From Aulosira sp. FACHB-615 (GTDB lineage: Bacteria > Cyanobacteriota > Cyanobacteriia > Cyanobacteriales > Nostocaceae): DNA of 64,000 bases. The stretch lies in the NCBI RefSeq assembly GCF_014698045.1, contig NZ_JACJSE010000015.1, positions 62,001-126,000 on the forward strand, written 5' to 3'. Each line of letters begins with the position of its first letter. Within the stretch, counting starts at the first letter, position 1. Below the pieces are notes generated by a model. The model did no database searches. It was not told the origin of the DNA and was given only the letters and a program-made list of their open reading frames with translations. Shown here in pieces: positions 15,559 to 24,798 of the stretch. A program made the translations under genes and the position numbers.

Positions 15559-18054
15559 ATGTCAGATACCAACTTTACTGCTACTGTGCCTTTAGAATCT
15601 GCTCCATCGGAATTATCTCAGTCATCGCCGCAGGTTTTGTCTTTGCGCGAAAAAATATTGGCGATTCGTAACGGCTTACGCCAAGGACAACAACAGATGG
15701 CTGATTGGGAATCAGGGCCATTAGCGGTTTCTGCGGTTCCGGGTGCGGGGAAATCGACGGGGATGGCGGCGGCGGCGGCGATCGCAATTGCGCGTCAGTA
15801 TGAACGTTTGGCGCGATCGCGTTCTTCGGTTCACCGTCAGTTGGTAGTTGTGACCTTTACTCGTTCTGCGGCTGCCAATATTAAAGCGAAAATTCGGAAA
15901 TATTTACGTGACGATTTATCTTTGCCGCAAACAGGTTTTGCTGTTTACACATTACATGGTTTGGCGCTGAATATAGCCAGTCGTTATCCTAATTTATCGG
16001 GGTTGGAATTAGAAAATCTGACATTAATTACCCCTAGTCAAAGCCATCGCTTAATTCGCACAGCAGTTGAACAATGGATTAATAATAATGCTGAAATATA
16101 CTTCCGGTTACTAGAAGGACAACAATTTGACGGTGAAGAAACAGAAAGGTTGCGTCGTCAATCTGTATTGCGAACTGAAGTTTTACCAGACTTAGCAACA
16201 ACAGTCATTCACGAAGCCAAAAGTTCAGGAATATCGCCCGAACAACTACAAAATTGGAGTCACGAAACTTCAGATAATTACGCCATTTTAAGCATAGCGG
16301 CGGGATTATACGAACAATACCAAAACTTAATGCGATCGCGCGACTTCATTGACTACGACGACATGATTCTCGCCGCCCTGCGCGTATTAGAAAATGATAG
16401 CGCCCGTCGCATTGAACAAAACCAAGTTTTCGCTGTGTTTGAAGACGAAGCCCAAGATTCTAGCCCTTTGCAAACTCGGTTGTTAGAGATTTTGGCAAGT
16501 GATGATCAGGGGGGTGAGGGAGACAAGGGGGACAAGAGGATTTCTTTAAACTCCCAACTCCCGGTTGGTGAGCGAAGTCGAACCACCACTCCCCACTCTC
16601 GGTTGGTGAGCGAAGTCGAACCACCACTCAGCACTCAATACTCAGCACTCAACCTCGTGAGAGTTGGTGATCCTAACCAAGCAATTAACTCTACTTTTAC
16701 ACCAGCCGACCCAATTTATTTTCGGCAATTTTGTGAAGAGTGCGATCGCGTGGCAAAATTGGCAACGATGAATCAAGCTGGGCGCAGTACAAGAATTATT
16801 ATTGCTGCGGCTAACTTTGCCCTGGAATGGGTGAATAGTTTTTATGGTGCGAAAAATCAAAAATCGCCACGTCTTCCGGCTGCTTCTCCCTTCCGCCAGC
16901 AGATAATTTACCCAGTGAGTACGAATGACCCGCAAAAAAATGCTAACCCAGCACCAGAAGGTAAAGGGTTAGAACTATACACACCGCGCGATATTCATCA
17001 CACAGTTGAACTGCTGGGTAAAAGGGTAGTGGAGTTATTTGCACCAGACCCCAGTAATACCCGTGCGGCGGTGTTAGTGAGGGAAAATCGCCAAGGTCGA
17101 TGGTTGGCAGAAATGTTAGCACCTGTATGTAAAGAGCATAATATTACACTTTACGATGTGGGTGAGCGCGATCGCCGTTCTCATGTACCCCAAGAAATTT
17201 TAGGATTACTGCAATTTTGCGATCGACCCCACTCCCCAGATTACCTGAAAGCTGCCTTAGAAGTACTGGTACAACGGCAATTAATTCCTACCCAAGACCT
17301 CAACGCCCTCGCTAGTTTACCAGAAGAATTTTTATACCCAGGCCCCTTAGCTGCACCCCAAGCCGAACCAGTTGAAAAAGCGGCTCATTTGTGTCGTAGC
17401 TTACTCCGCGCCCGTATGGAATTACCGCTTTATCAGTTAATTTCCTTTCTCGCTTTGGCGTTGAATTATGACCAAGCAGAATTGGCGACTGCTGACAAAC
17501 TTGCAGAACGAGTCAATCAGCAAATATCTGGCGGTAGTTCAATGGGTGCAATGCTGTCAGCTTTAAGCGAAATTGTCAATTCCGAACGCTTTGAACCTGT
17601 GGAAACCGAAGACTTAGAAGCACATTACACCCGTCCGAATCAACTCACCATTATTACCATGCACAAAGCCAAAGGGTTAGATTGGGACTATGTTTTCATT
17701 CCCTTTCTGCATGAGAATTTGATTCCTGGTCGTTTTTGGGTTCCACCCCAAAGCCAGTTTTTAGGAGACTTCACCTTATCAGAAGTCGCCCGCGCCCAAA
17801 TTCGCGCCGCCCTCCACGGAGAATCGGGTATACCTGATGTCAGCCAAGCTTGGGAACAAGCCAAACACTTAAAAACTGCGGAAGAATATCGTTTACTTTA
17901 TGTGGCGATGACACGCGCCAAGCGTTTGTTATGGATGTCTGCGGCGCAAAAAGCACCTTTCACTTGGAGTAAACCAGAGAATTTACAAGAACAAGCGCCT
18001 TGTCCTGTGTTTCCAGCGTTAAAGCGTCAGTTTCCTGAATCAGTTGAAGTGTGA
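15559..18054 (+). CDS. UvrD/PcrA-like superfamily 1 DNA helicase with in-frame repeat insertion
   Basis: ATP-dependent 3'-5' helicase-type protein. Motifs visible: Q-motif-like RQGQQQMADWESG, Walker A PGAGKST (G62-T67), motif Ia TFTRSAA, Walker B DEAQD (D296-D300), motif III GDPNQAI, motif V ITMHKAKGLDWDYVFIPF and motif VI LLYVAMTRAKRLLWMS. The ATG at 15559 is preferred: the upstream 67 in-frame codons come from intergenic repeats. Residues about 315-364 (nt 16501-16650), between motifs II and III, are an in-frame run of three repeat families absent from the family pattern. Despite this the frame is intact, so the gene may still be functional. Confidence 0.88.
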   Translation: MSDTNFTATVPLESAPSELSQSSPQVLSLREKILAIRNGLRQGQQQMADWESGPLAVSAVPGAGKSTGMAAAAAIAIARQYERLARSRSSVHRQLVVVTFTRSAAANIKAKIRKYLRDDLSLPQTGFAVYTLHGLALNIASRYPNLSGLELENLTLITPSQSHRLIRTAVEQWINNNAEIYFRLLEGQQFDGEETERLRRQSVLRTEVLPDLATTVIHEAKSSGISPEQLQNWSHETSDNYAILSIAAGLYEQYQNLMRSRDFIDYDDMILAALRVLENDSARRIEQNQVFAVFEDEAQDSSPLQTRLLEILASDDQGGEGDKGDKRISLNSQLPVGERSRTTTPHSRLVSEVEPPLSTQYSALNLVRVGDPNQAINSTFTPADPIYFRQFCEECDRVAKLATMNQAGRSTRIIIAAANFALEWVNSFYGAKNQKSPRLPAASPFRQQIIYPVSTNDPQKNANPAPEGKGLELYTPRDIHHTVELLGKRVVELFAPDPSNTRAAVLVRENRQGRWLAEMLAPVCKEHNITLYDVGERDRRSHVPQEILGLLQFCDRPHSPDYLKAALEVLVQRQLIPTQDLNALASLPEEFLYPGPLAAPQAEPVEKAAHLCRSLLRARMELPLYQLISFLALALNYDQAELATADKLAERVNQQISGGSSMGAMLSALSEIVNSERFEPVETEDLEAHYTRPNQLTIITMHKAKGLDWDYVFIPFLHENLIPGRFWVPPQSQFLGDFTLSEVARAQIRAALHGESGIPDVSQAWEQAKHLKTAEEYRLLYVAMTRAKRLLWMSAAQKAPFTWSKPENLQEQAPCPVFPALKRQFPESVEV
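16501..16650. repeat. Repeat-derived in-frame insertion inside the helicase gene
   Basis: About 150 bases made of a GACAAGGGG-type run, two copies of CGGTTGGTGAGCGAAGTCGA followed by ACCACCACTC, and CAGCACTCAATACTCAGCACTC heptamers. The same units occur in intergenic DNA at 13595-13650 and at several heptamer arrays. The length is a multiple of three, so it adds about 50 residues. Confidence 0.75.
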
Positions 18055-18084
18055 TTTCTTTAAAATTTAATTCAAAATATTTGT

Positions 18085-18429
18085 ATGGATAAAATAGAAC
18101 TGAATAAAAAACTAAATAATGGGGAACAATGGGGTTTTAGAAAAGATACAAATGACCCTGAATATTTGGGCTGGATTTTAATTAATAAGCTTCCAAAACT
18201 CTCATTCACGCCTAAAAGGGAAGATTACTTAGAGGAATACTTATATTTAATCACAGTTAGAGAAGCAGAAAAAAGAGAAAAAACACCATATCATGTAATT
18301 ATTAAAGAGTTACGGCGGGATGTTCACGAAAGTGGAAAATATGAAACAGGAGATGATATTCGGCAAAAAGATAACTATTATTTTTCTTGTATTGATGATG
18401 TAGAAAAGTTTATGCACGAATTAGGATAA
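18085..18429 (+). CDS. Hypothetical 114-aa protein
   Basis: A highly charged (Lys/Glu-rich) soluble protein with WGFRKDTNDPEYLGWILINK, a conserved-looking aromatic strand, then a helix (LEEYLYLITVREAEKREKTP) and a final CIDDVEKFMHELG helix. I do not recognise it. It starts 31 bases after the helicase stop, and a promoterless short gap suggests read-through from the helicase gene. The AT content is higher than in the helicase, as in many accessory or immunity-type genes. No function is assigned. Confidence 0.6.
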   Translation: MDKIELNKKLNNGEQWGFRKDTNDPEYLGWILINKLPKLSFTPKREDYLEEYLYLITVREAEKREKTPYHVIIKELRRDVHESGKYETGDDIRQKDNYYFSCIDDVEKFMHELG

Positions 18430-18594
18430 AGCTTTGACAATATTAAACACCGAGTTGAAATAGATGCACCTTAATATTTTAGCTACAAATGTAGAACATT
18501 ATCAAGATTTTGTTGGGTTTCGCTATCGCTACATCCAACCTACGTCTGTGGTTAATTTCTATTAATAAATGATGATTAAATCTTACTTTATATT

Positions 18595-18873
18595 ATGTCT
18601 AATATAGAAGAATCAAATATTGAAAAAATTGTTTTAGAGCTTTTAGAGTTCTTCGTTTGTATTCCAGGAACAAAGCCACAGTTAACAGACAAATTAATTC
18701 ATGATTTGAGGGCAGACGGAGACGATTTTATGGATTTTGTTCTAGAAATTCAAAAAAGATTGAAAATTAAAGTTCCAGTTCATGAATGGGATAAAGTGTT
18801 TAGTGTTCAAGATGTTGTTAATTTAATCACGCAATTTTACAAGCTACAACACACAGCCTACAGTAATTCCTGA
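18595..18873 (+). CDS. Acyl-carrier-protein-like fold without the phosphopantetheine serine
   Basis: A 92-residue acidic protein. Residues about 25-85 (LTDKLIHDLRADGDDFMDFV followed by LEIQKRLKIKVPVHEWDKVF, SVQDVVNLI) follow the four-helix ACP pattern L..DLG.DS...-.......F...I....-F.TV.D.V..I. The usual DSL attachment motif is DGDDF here, so the Ser that carries 4'-phosphopantetheine is replaced by Asp. This resembles the DUF1493-type ACP-like family (from memory). It is unlikely to be a carrier and may be a protein-interaction module. No strong operon partner is close by. Confidence 0.55.
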   Translation: MSNIEESNIEKIVLELLEFFVCIPGTKPQLTDKLIHDLRADGDDFMDFVLEIQKRLKIKVPVHEWDKVFSVQDVVNLITQFYKLQHTAYSNS

Positions 18874-18984
18874 TATATTGTCGTGAATTTTTATCTGAGA
18901 AAAGAAAGCGCACCGGAAGATTACCAAGCAACATCAGCAACCATCAACCCGCAACATCTGTTACTTTAGTGCTGACAAACTACG

Positions 18985-19008
18985 AGAGACGCGAAATTTC
19001 GCGTCTCT
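18985..19008. terminator. Perfect 24-base palindrome between convergent genes
   Basis: AGAGACGCGAAA followed by its exact reverse complement, lying between the ACP-like gene (+) and the gene ending at 19012 (-). It would form a 12-bp stem without a loop or, more likely, a shorter hairpin. It shares the AGAGACG/CGTCTCT ends with 8207-8234. Bidirectional terminator or dispersed repeat. Confidence 0.5.
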
Positions 19009-19011
19009 AAA

Positions 19012-20505
19012 TTAAGGTAGCCAACGGGGATGAAAGCCAACTAAGGGTAGCTTTTCTGGTTTAATGGTGGTCACGGCGGCATCAGCAATAGGTAATAATG
19101 GCATTAACCACAAACTGCTAGTAGCGATCGCTTCACCGTCATCTGTCTTTAAACTATTAGCAGGTGCGGGTGCGTTATCGGCCTGTGGCACTACTTGGTC
19201 AAACAATAAACCCAGCCCATCCGGTGATAAACTCATTTCTACATTTCGCTGATCAACTGGTAAAACTAATAACGGTCTTTGTTGTCCAGTTTTCAAATCG
19301 ATGGCAACTAAATAAGGTTGCTCTACATATTCTGCTTGGGTGATTAACTGAGTTAACAAGCAATATAAGGTGGGTGAAGCTGGGTCAAATTGACAATCGA
19401 TAATTGAACCTGTGGTTTTTACCAAAGGTTTCTGCACACCTTGATTAGTGACTAAAAATAAGTCACGGGTGTAGTCTGTATTAAATTTGACCATCGCTGC
19501 TTGAGAACCATCTTTAGAAAAGGCTTGCACTAAGCCAAATTGCGGTAAAAAATCTAAGGGTTTACTCGCATCTTTTTGTAGTGGTAGTATCGCAGCCCCT
19601 TGACCCTGGGCAACGGCTACAGCTTTGCTATCGGGAGTAATCATAAAATCGCCCCCTGGCTGGCTTTGTAGGCGCTGGGGAGCAGGTTTGGGACTGGATT
19701 TATCCCAGGTGGTTGGTAGATACCACAAGCCAAAGTCACCGGGATTATTTTTATTCCCACGTTGGACAACGATCGTTTGTCCGTCTGCTGATAAGTCAAA
19801 TTTTAAGTTTTGATAATCTTTATTATCTAAAATCAAATCAACTTTCGCGGCTGGTTCTGGTTTGGTGTCCGACTCGCCAGCAATTCCGGTGGTGACGGTA
19901 TATAACTGGGCAGAAAGTAAATCTTGGTTGTTGGCTGTGCGAGCCGAAAATAAGATTTTTTCACCGTTGGGAAATGGTTTAAAATCCATTACCGTCACGT
20001 CTTTGGGAGTCAGGACTTTTTTCTGCTCTTGGGTTAAGTTATAGAGAATTAATTGCCCTTGTTCTTCTGGGTTAGCACCGATGTAAATAATCACGCGATC
20101 GCGGCTGCGAAAACTGCCAACAAAAGGCTGAATAACTTTACTGTTAGTACCTTTTTGAGCAAATTTATCTTTTGCTTGTTGTAGCTGAACTTTATAGTTT
20201 GTACCGTAGGGAGCAGGTGTTAACAGTGTATAAACCATCCGCCTACCTGCCCAACTAAATTTTCCGGCTAAGGGTGGCTCAATTTTTAAGTTATCCTCAA
20301 CACTTTTAGTATTCATTGGACGGCTAAAGGTGAGGCTAAAGGCAATATCATCTGCCCCAATTTGCTGATTTTGCCAAGTAAAGGTGCGGACGCGGGGAGA
20401 CACAACATCACCTTGGAAGATGATAAAGCCAATCAGCAAACTCAGCAGCAGCATCAAGGCGATCGCTACACGATCTAGTGGTTGGATCAGGGTTTTGCTA
20501 GTCAT
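19012..20505 (-). CDS. Membrane-anchored Big_5-like/beta-propeller-like protein
   Basis: An N-terminal membrane anchor (residues about 12-30, VAIALMLLLSLLIGFIIFQG) is followed by an Ig-like domain of the SbsA/Big_5 type (IAFSLTFSRPMNTKSVEDNL...FSWAGRRMVYTLLTPAPYGT, about 50-115). A long region with WD40/TolB-like beta-propeller repeats follows (LTQEQKKVLTPKDVTVMDFK, LSADGQTIVVQRG, ITPDSKAVAVAQG, LSPDGLGLLFDQV). It is probably a periplasmic-side protein anchored in the plasma membrane. The function is unknown. Its ATG sits in a heptamer array (20503-20585) shared with the gap to the next upstream gene. Confidence 0.75.
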   Translation of the reverse strand: MTSKTLIQPLDRVAIALMLLLSLLIGFIIFQGDVVSPRVRTFTWQNQQIGADDIAFSLTFSRPMNTKSVEDNLKIEPPLAGKFSWAGRRMVYTLLTPAPYGTNYKVQLQQAKDKFAQKGTNSKVIQPFVGSFRSRDRVIIYIGANPEEQGQLILYNLTQEQKKVLTPKDVTVMDFKPFPNGEKILFSARTANNQDLLSAQLYTVTTGIAGESDTKPEPAAKVDLILDNKDYQNLKFDLSADGQTIVVQRGNKNNPGDFGLWYLPTTWDKSSPKPAPQRLQSQPGGDFMITPDSKAVAVAQGQGAAILPLQKDASKPLDFLPQFGLVQAFSKDGSQAAMVKFNTDYTRDLFLVTNQGVQKPLVKTTGSIIDCQFDPASPTLYCLLTQLITQAEYVEQPYLVAIDLKTGQQRPLLVLPVDQRNVEMSLSPDGLGLLFDQVVPQADNAPAPANSLKTDDGEAIATSSLWLMPLLPIADAAVTTIKPEKLPLVGFHPRWLP

Positions 20506-20585
20506 TGGTCATTAGTCATTGGTTATTGGTCATTGGTCATTAGTCATTGGTTATTGGTCATTAACAAAGAACAAATGACAAATGA
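20503..20585. repeat. CATTGGT/CATTAGT heptamer array covering a start codon
   Basis: About eleven 7-base units (CATTGGT, CATTAGT, TATTGGT) fill the gap between the propeller-like gene and the TIGR03943 gene. The ATG of the minus-strand gene at 20505 is itself one of the units. The sequence is a member of the heptameric short-tandem-repeat class. Confidence 0.8.
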
Positions 20586-21353
20586 TTAATAACTATAGGG
20601 ATTTTGGGGTTGGGGAATCTTTTTGACAGAGTTCGCCACAATGGTGAGTTGGCGTTTCCCGTTGAGGTTGTCTGTAACCATTTGTCCTTCGACTTCTAAC
20701 CAGGTATCAGGGTTGTATTGTTCGGGATTGGCTGGTAATTTCACGGGTAAACCGACGGGGTAAGCATCCGCCGCACAGCATGAGAGAATAAATCGGGCGA
20801 GAAATATATATTCTTTGCTTAAATCTGGAGGACGAATTACAAAGCCTTGGACTTTGGCTTTTTGTCCTGTGTATGCGTCGGGTTCGGGATAAACATTGAG
20901 AGTTCTTACCCAATCTACTAGCGATCGCTCCTCTGGACGAACCGAAGCGCGGAAGGCTTGGGGTTTAATTCGGGAAGTTCCCAGTAAATCACTCACGCCA
21001 CGGTTGAGGGCTTTGTCACTGGCAAAAACTTGCGGTGTAATAATGAAACCTAAAATGGCCGCCGTTAACAGCAACGCGCCACCCCAACCAGGCGGAAATA
21101 AAGTTATATGCTGGACATTTGGCAAAATATCGCGGCGATGACGTTGCCAAAGTTCTTGCATTTTGAATAAGCCAACAATAATTAAGGCAATACCAGCTAC
21201 TAACACCAAACCAAAATAATTTGGGTGAATCAGCAAATTCAGCTTGCCAGTCAGCCAGTATTTCAACATTAAAATTCCCCAAGCTGTGATGGCTATGACA
21301 TCCAGCCAAGAGAGTAATAAATTCAGGCGTTGAGCTTTAGGTGTCATTGTCAT
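20586..21353 (-). CDS. TIGR03943 family protein (partner of ArsP_1/DUF318-type permease)
   Basis: A 255-residue protein with two N-terminal TM pairs (LSWLDVIAITAWGILMLKYW, YFGLVLVAGIALIIVGLF, then GALLLTAAILGFIITPQVFA) and a soluble C-terminal domain with the family blocks VRTLNVYPEPDAYTGQKAKV, QGFVIRPPD, FILSCCAADAYPVG and WLEVEGQM. The CCAAD cysteines are a likely metal or redox site. In Bacillus the equivalent pair (YcgQ/YcgR) is Zur-controlled, so a zinc-related transport role is plausible but not shown here. The permease gene lies just upstream on the same strand. Confidence 0.82.
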   Translation of the reverse strand: MTMTPKAQRLNLLLSWLDVIAITAWGILMLKYWLTGKLNLLIHPNYFGLVLVAGIALIIVGLFKMQELWQRHRRDILPNVQHITLFPPGWGGALLLTAAILGFIITPQVFASDKALNRGVSDLLGTSRIKPQAFRASVRPEERSLVDWVRTLNVYPEPDAYTGQKAKVQGFVIRPPDLSKEYIFLARFILSCCAADAYPVGLPVKLPANPEQYNPDTWLEVEGQMVTDNLNGKRQLTIVANSVKKIPQPQNPYSY

Positions 21354-21471
21354 TTGTCCTCTCTTACAAAGTCTGATTGGAGGTTTCTTCCAATCAGACT
21401 TTGCATTTTGTCCTTTGTCATTGGTTATCAGACGTATCCATCTTTTAACTCAGCACTCAGCACTCAGCACT

Positions 21472-22518
21472 TTAAAGAACGTGCAAGTTAATAAACAGCG
21501 TGAATAAAAATGTCAATTGTCCGGCTAAGGCAAAGAGGTAGAAAATTGCTCTTGGCTTGAAAATGGATAACATTAACCCAACGCTTTTAATGTCGATCAT
21601 TGGCCCAAATACCAAAAATGCCAGCAAGGAACCACTACTAAATGCTGATGCAAAGGATAGGGCAAAAAAGGAATCGACTGTGGAACAAATTGAGACAACG
21701 GCTGCCAAAATTAGCATCACGATGATGGAACTAACCGGGCCAGCACCGAGGCTCAGGATTAAATCGCGGGGTGCAAAGACTTGGATAGCAGCTGCGATCG
21801 CACTACCAATTACCATAACTCCGCCCAGTTCGCGCAATTCTTGGATACTGTTATCCATCAACAGCCGGAGTTTTGCCGCCAGTGGTTTATTTGAGTTTGC
21901 TAGGGGGTCATCTGCTGTGCCATCCATCCGGTTGGGTGTACCTGCTTTCCCTCCCAAAATATATGTCCCAGATTGCAACAAAGTTGGTGTTGTTGATTCT
22001 GGGGGAAGTTGGTAACGTTTACCCCGCCGTTGGGTTTCGACTTTCGCTGGGGGATTAAACTTCATATAACGGGCGATCGCAGGTTGGACTATGGGAGTCA
22101 AGTCCTTTTGAAAACTAAACACAAAGCCAACAGTTGTGGCAATCAATAAGGAAAATACTACCCGTAAAACCACGATTTCTGGCTGATCGCGGAACGCCGT
22201 CCAAGTTGCCCAAATCACAATCGGGTTAATCGTTGGCGCTGCTAGTAAAAAACCAATCGCTACAGGTGTGGGTACGCCCTGAATCAGCAAGCGCCGCGCT
22301 ACCGGCACATTGCCACACTCACACACCGGAAATAAAAAACCCACCATACTGCCAACTAAAGCCCCCAATAGGGGATTTTTGGGCATTTTTTCGACTAATT
22401 TGCGCTCATCAACAAAAAACAGCAGCAAACTAGAGAATAAAACCCCTAGAAGCAAAAACGGCATCGCTTCGACTAGCAGACTCAGAAATATCGTGAAACC
22501 ATTGTTCAGTTGATTCAT
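21472..22518 (-). CDS. Permease of the DUF318/ArsP_1 family
   Basis: An integral membrane protein of about eight TM segments. The signature GFLFPVCECGNVPVARRLL with the Cys-x-Cys pair and GVPTPVAIGFLLAAPTINPI is diagnostic for the ArsP_1/DUF318 permeases. The second half repeats the fold with VISICSTVDSFFALSFA-like and FLVFGPMIDIKSVGLML. Residues about 165-225 form an inserted cytoplasmic loop. The ATG at 22518 is preferred over the TTG at 22533. It is probably an operon with the TIGR03943 gene 118 bases downstream; the substrate (metal, arsenical or other) is not evident. Confidence 0.85.
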   Translation of the reverse strand: MNQLNNGFTIFLSLLVEAMPFLLLGVLFSSLLLFFVDERKLVEKMPKNPLLGALVGSMVGFLFPVCECGNVPVARRLLIQGVPTPVAIGFLLAAPTINPIVIWATWTAFRDQPEIVVLRVVFSLLIATTVGFVFSFQKDLTPIVQPAIARYMKFNPPAKVETQRRGKRYQLPPESTTPTLLQSGTYILGGKAGTPNRMDGTADDPLANSNKPLAAKLRLLMDNSIQELRELGGVMVIGSAIAAAIQVFAPRDLILSLGAGPVSSIIVMLILAAVVSICSTVDSFFALSFASAFSSGSLLAFLVFGPMIDIKSVGLMLSIFKPRAIFYLFALAGQLTFLFTLFINLHVL

Positions 22519-23352
22519 GGGTGTCGCAGTCAAAAGCGGTTGAAAGTTTTGAGGTTATGTCTAGTCATTTTATCGAAATGGGGATCAAAATCATGTACGG
22601 ATAATTCAACATCATTGACACAACCAGACTATCTTTAATTCGTAGTCTTGCTTAAGCGCCAACTAGCGCCCGTGAGTTTTAGTATAGTCATTTTACATGA
22701 GTGCATTTACGGATGATTGTTTTGGTTGAGATTGCCTGATTTCCGAAATAGTTCTGAATTATCGGTTAACAGGCATAGGATTAGGTGACGTTTAATTACC
22801 TAATGTTTATACTTACTGTAAATTAGCTGATTAGTGTGTTATCTTCCACGCATTTTCATCAAGGATTCACAGTCTTTAAACATTTGGGGATCACTCTGAG
22901 TTGCTGATATGCGTGTTTTAACTTAATTTGGCTCAACTCAAGAGTGTCTGTGGTTGATTTCTACTACAAAAATCAGCAATCCGCAATACCAAAATGGAAT
23001 AATTTTAGTAAACATTATGTATGGCGCTAATTTTCCGCAAGACTCCAAGTATTTTCACGGCCACTACTACCTAAAATCTGGCAAATTCTCATTTTTGTTA
23101 TTATTAGTTAATATTTTGATGAATTAAGTTGTTTAAATTATCCTTCTGTTAATAAAATAAGAATCTAAGTCAGTTAGGACAAATAAAGCTAACGCACGAG
23201 GTTCGCTAAGTTCCTATTAGTAAGGGTTTTTGATATGTTTAACTTGCGTTACATCGTTATATTGATAGCTGCATACTTACTGAATAGACTTTAAAATCTC
23301 AGTTTTTTACCTATTAACTAGTTGTTAAAACTTATATATCTCAGGGTTGCCA
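22519..23352. other. Long intergenic region between divergent genes
   Basis: About 830 bases of AT-rich DNA between the permease (minus) and the histidine kinase (plus). I find no convincing ORF, tRNA, riboswitch consensus or repeat array. It presumably holds promoters for both genes. An AGGG at 23343-23346 supports the GTG start at 23353. Confidence 0.5.
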
Positions 23353-24711
23353 GTGTCATCAGAATTAACTGCTTTAATTTCACCACCAGTTTTATCTATT
23401 GCCAGCAATAACTATCTCAGTTTAGAGTCAAATTTACAAGAATTGCCTATGTATGACTTTGCTGTAGATATTAGTTGTACATGCACTGAAGTAGCTAATT
23501 TTTTAGAAAGATACCCGCGCTTACCAGGTGTAGTTTTACAAGAACGGGGAAAATTTTTGGGGATGATTTCGCGGCGACGTGTTCTAGAATTTCTGATTCG
23601 TCCTTTTGGACAAGAGTTATTTGCTAAAGCCAACATTAACGAGCTTTACAGCTATGCACGTACAGAAATTATGCTGCTACCAGAGACGACGACGATTTTA
23701 ACAGCAATGCAGCATACACTCAAGCGATCGCCTGAACTTTTTGCCGAACCGATTGTTGTCAAAACAGAAACAAATACTTACAAATTATTAGATATTCACG
23801 ACTTGAGTTTAGCAGCTTGGCAAATTCGCGGCATTGAAACTCAAGTACGCTACGAACGTAGTCAAGCCCAAATGATTCAAAATGATAAAATGGCACGTTT
23901 AGGGCGTTTAGTTGACGGCGTAGCCCATGAAATTTTAGACCCCGTTGGTTTTATTTGGGGCAATTTAACTTACATCTCAAAATATAGTCAAGACTTACTC
24001 AAGCTAATAGCTGCTTACTCCGAAGATTTACCCGAAGCTTCCGCCGCCATTAACTATCTCAAAGATGAAATTGAATTTGATTTTTTAGAAGAAGATTTAT
24101 CCAAAGCTTTAGCCAGCGCCCACACTGGTGCAGAAAGATTAAAAAAACTCGTCACCAGTTTACAAAATTTCTGCCATATTGATGAAATTTATCCCAAACC
24201 AGTAGACATTAACGCTTGTATAGACGGGATTATTCTTTTGTTAAAAAGCCGTTTAAAAGGTGAAATTGAAATTGTCAAGAAATATGGCAAAATTCCCCCA
24301 GTTCCTTGCTTTATGGGACAACTGCACCAAGTATTAATGAATATTTTTAGTCAGACTGTAGATGGCTTATTAGATGAAGCTGTTCGCCAACAGTTTCAAC
24401 AAGCATCTTGTTCTGACATAAATCAACCCCAAATTATCATCACTACAGCCGTTATTTCTCAAGCACCAACCCACCCAAATGCCCCGGATTCTCGTTGGGT
24501 TTGTATTAGCATCGTTGATAATAGCCCCGGAATGTCAGAAGAAGCACAAAAACAAATTCTTGATTCTTTTTCAACGGAAAAACGGGCTGATGTAGAAACT
24601 AGTTTAGGCGTTAGTTACCGAATTATCACCGCAAGACATGGCGGTAAATTAGATTTTCGTTCCCAAGAAGGGGTGGGTTCGGAATTTAAAATACTTTTGC
24701 CCTTGGTGTGA
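23353..24711 (+). CDS. Histidine kinase-like protein with degenerate ATP-binding motifs
   Basis: The N-terminal ~130 residues look like a CBS-type pair (YPRLPGVVLQERGKFLGMIS, RRRVLEFLIRPFGQELF). A helix leads to a DHp-like H-box, LVDGVAHEILDPVGFIWGNL, and a HATPase_c domain. The catalytic boxes are altered: the N-box reads QVLMNIFSQTVDGLL (the Mg-binding Asn is replaced), the G1 box is DNSPGM and the G2 position is ETSLGVS rather than GTGLGLS. The H-box His is kept. It may be a weak kinase, phosphatase or pseudokinase. The GTG at 23353 is preferred over the TTG at 23347 because AGGG lies 6 bases before it. No response regulator adjoins it. Confidence 0.78.
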   Translation: MSSELTALISPPVLSIASNNYLSLESNLQELPMYDFAVDISCTCTEVANFLERYPRLPGVVLQERGKFLGMISRRRVLEFLIRPFGQELFAKANINELYSYARTEIMLLPETTTILTAMQHTLKRSPELFAEPIVVKTETNTYKLLDIHDLSLAAWQIRGIETQVRYERSQAQMIQNDKMARLGRLVDGVAHEILDPVGFIWGNLTYISKYSQDLLKLIAAYSEDLPEASAAINYLKDEIEFDFLEEDLSKALASAHTGAERLKKLVTSLQNFCHIDEIYPKPVDINACIDGIILLLKSRLKGEIEIVKKYGKIPPVPCFMGQLHQVLMNIFSQTVDGLLDEAVRQQFQQASCSDINQPQIIITTAVISQAPTHPNAPDSRWVCISIVDNSPGMSEEAQKQILDSFSTEKRADVETSLGVSYRIITARHGGKLDFRSQEGVGSEFKILLPLV

Positions 24712-24798
24712 TTTTGGTGAAGTTCATCGACTGAGGGCAAGGTGGACAAGGGAGATAGCGTTATTTTACTTTATAAATTTTTCCTGCCTCCTGCCTTT

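Noticed and set aside
18500..18560. Possible terminator GTTGGGT...ATCCAAC
   Set aside because: The stem is imperfect and belongs to a dispersed repeat family; there is no T-run, so I did not call it.
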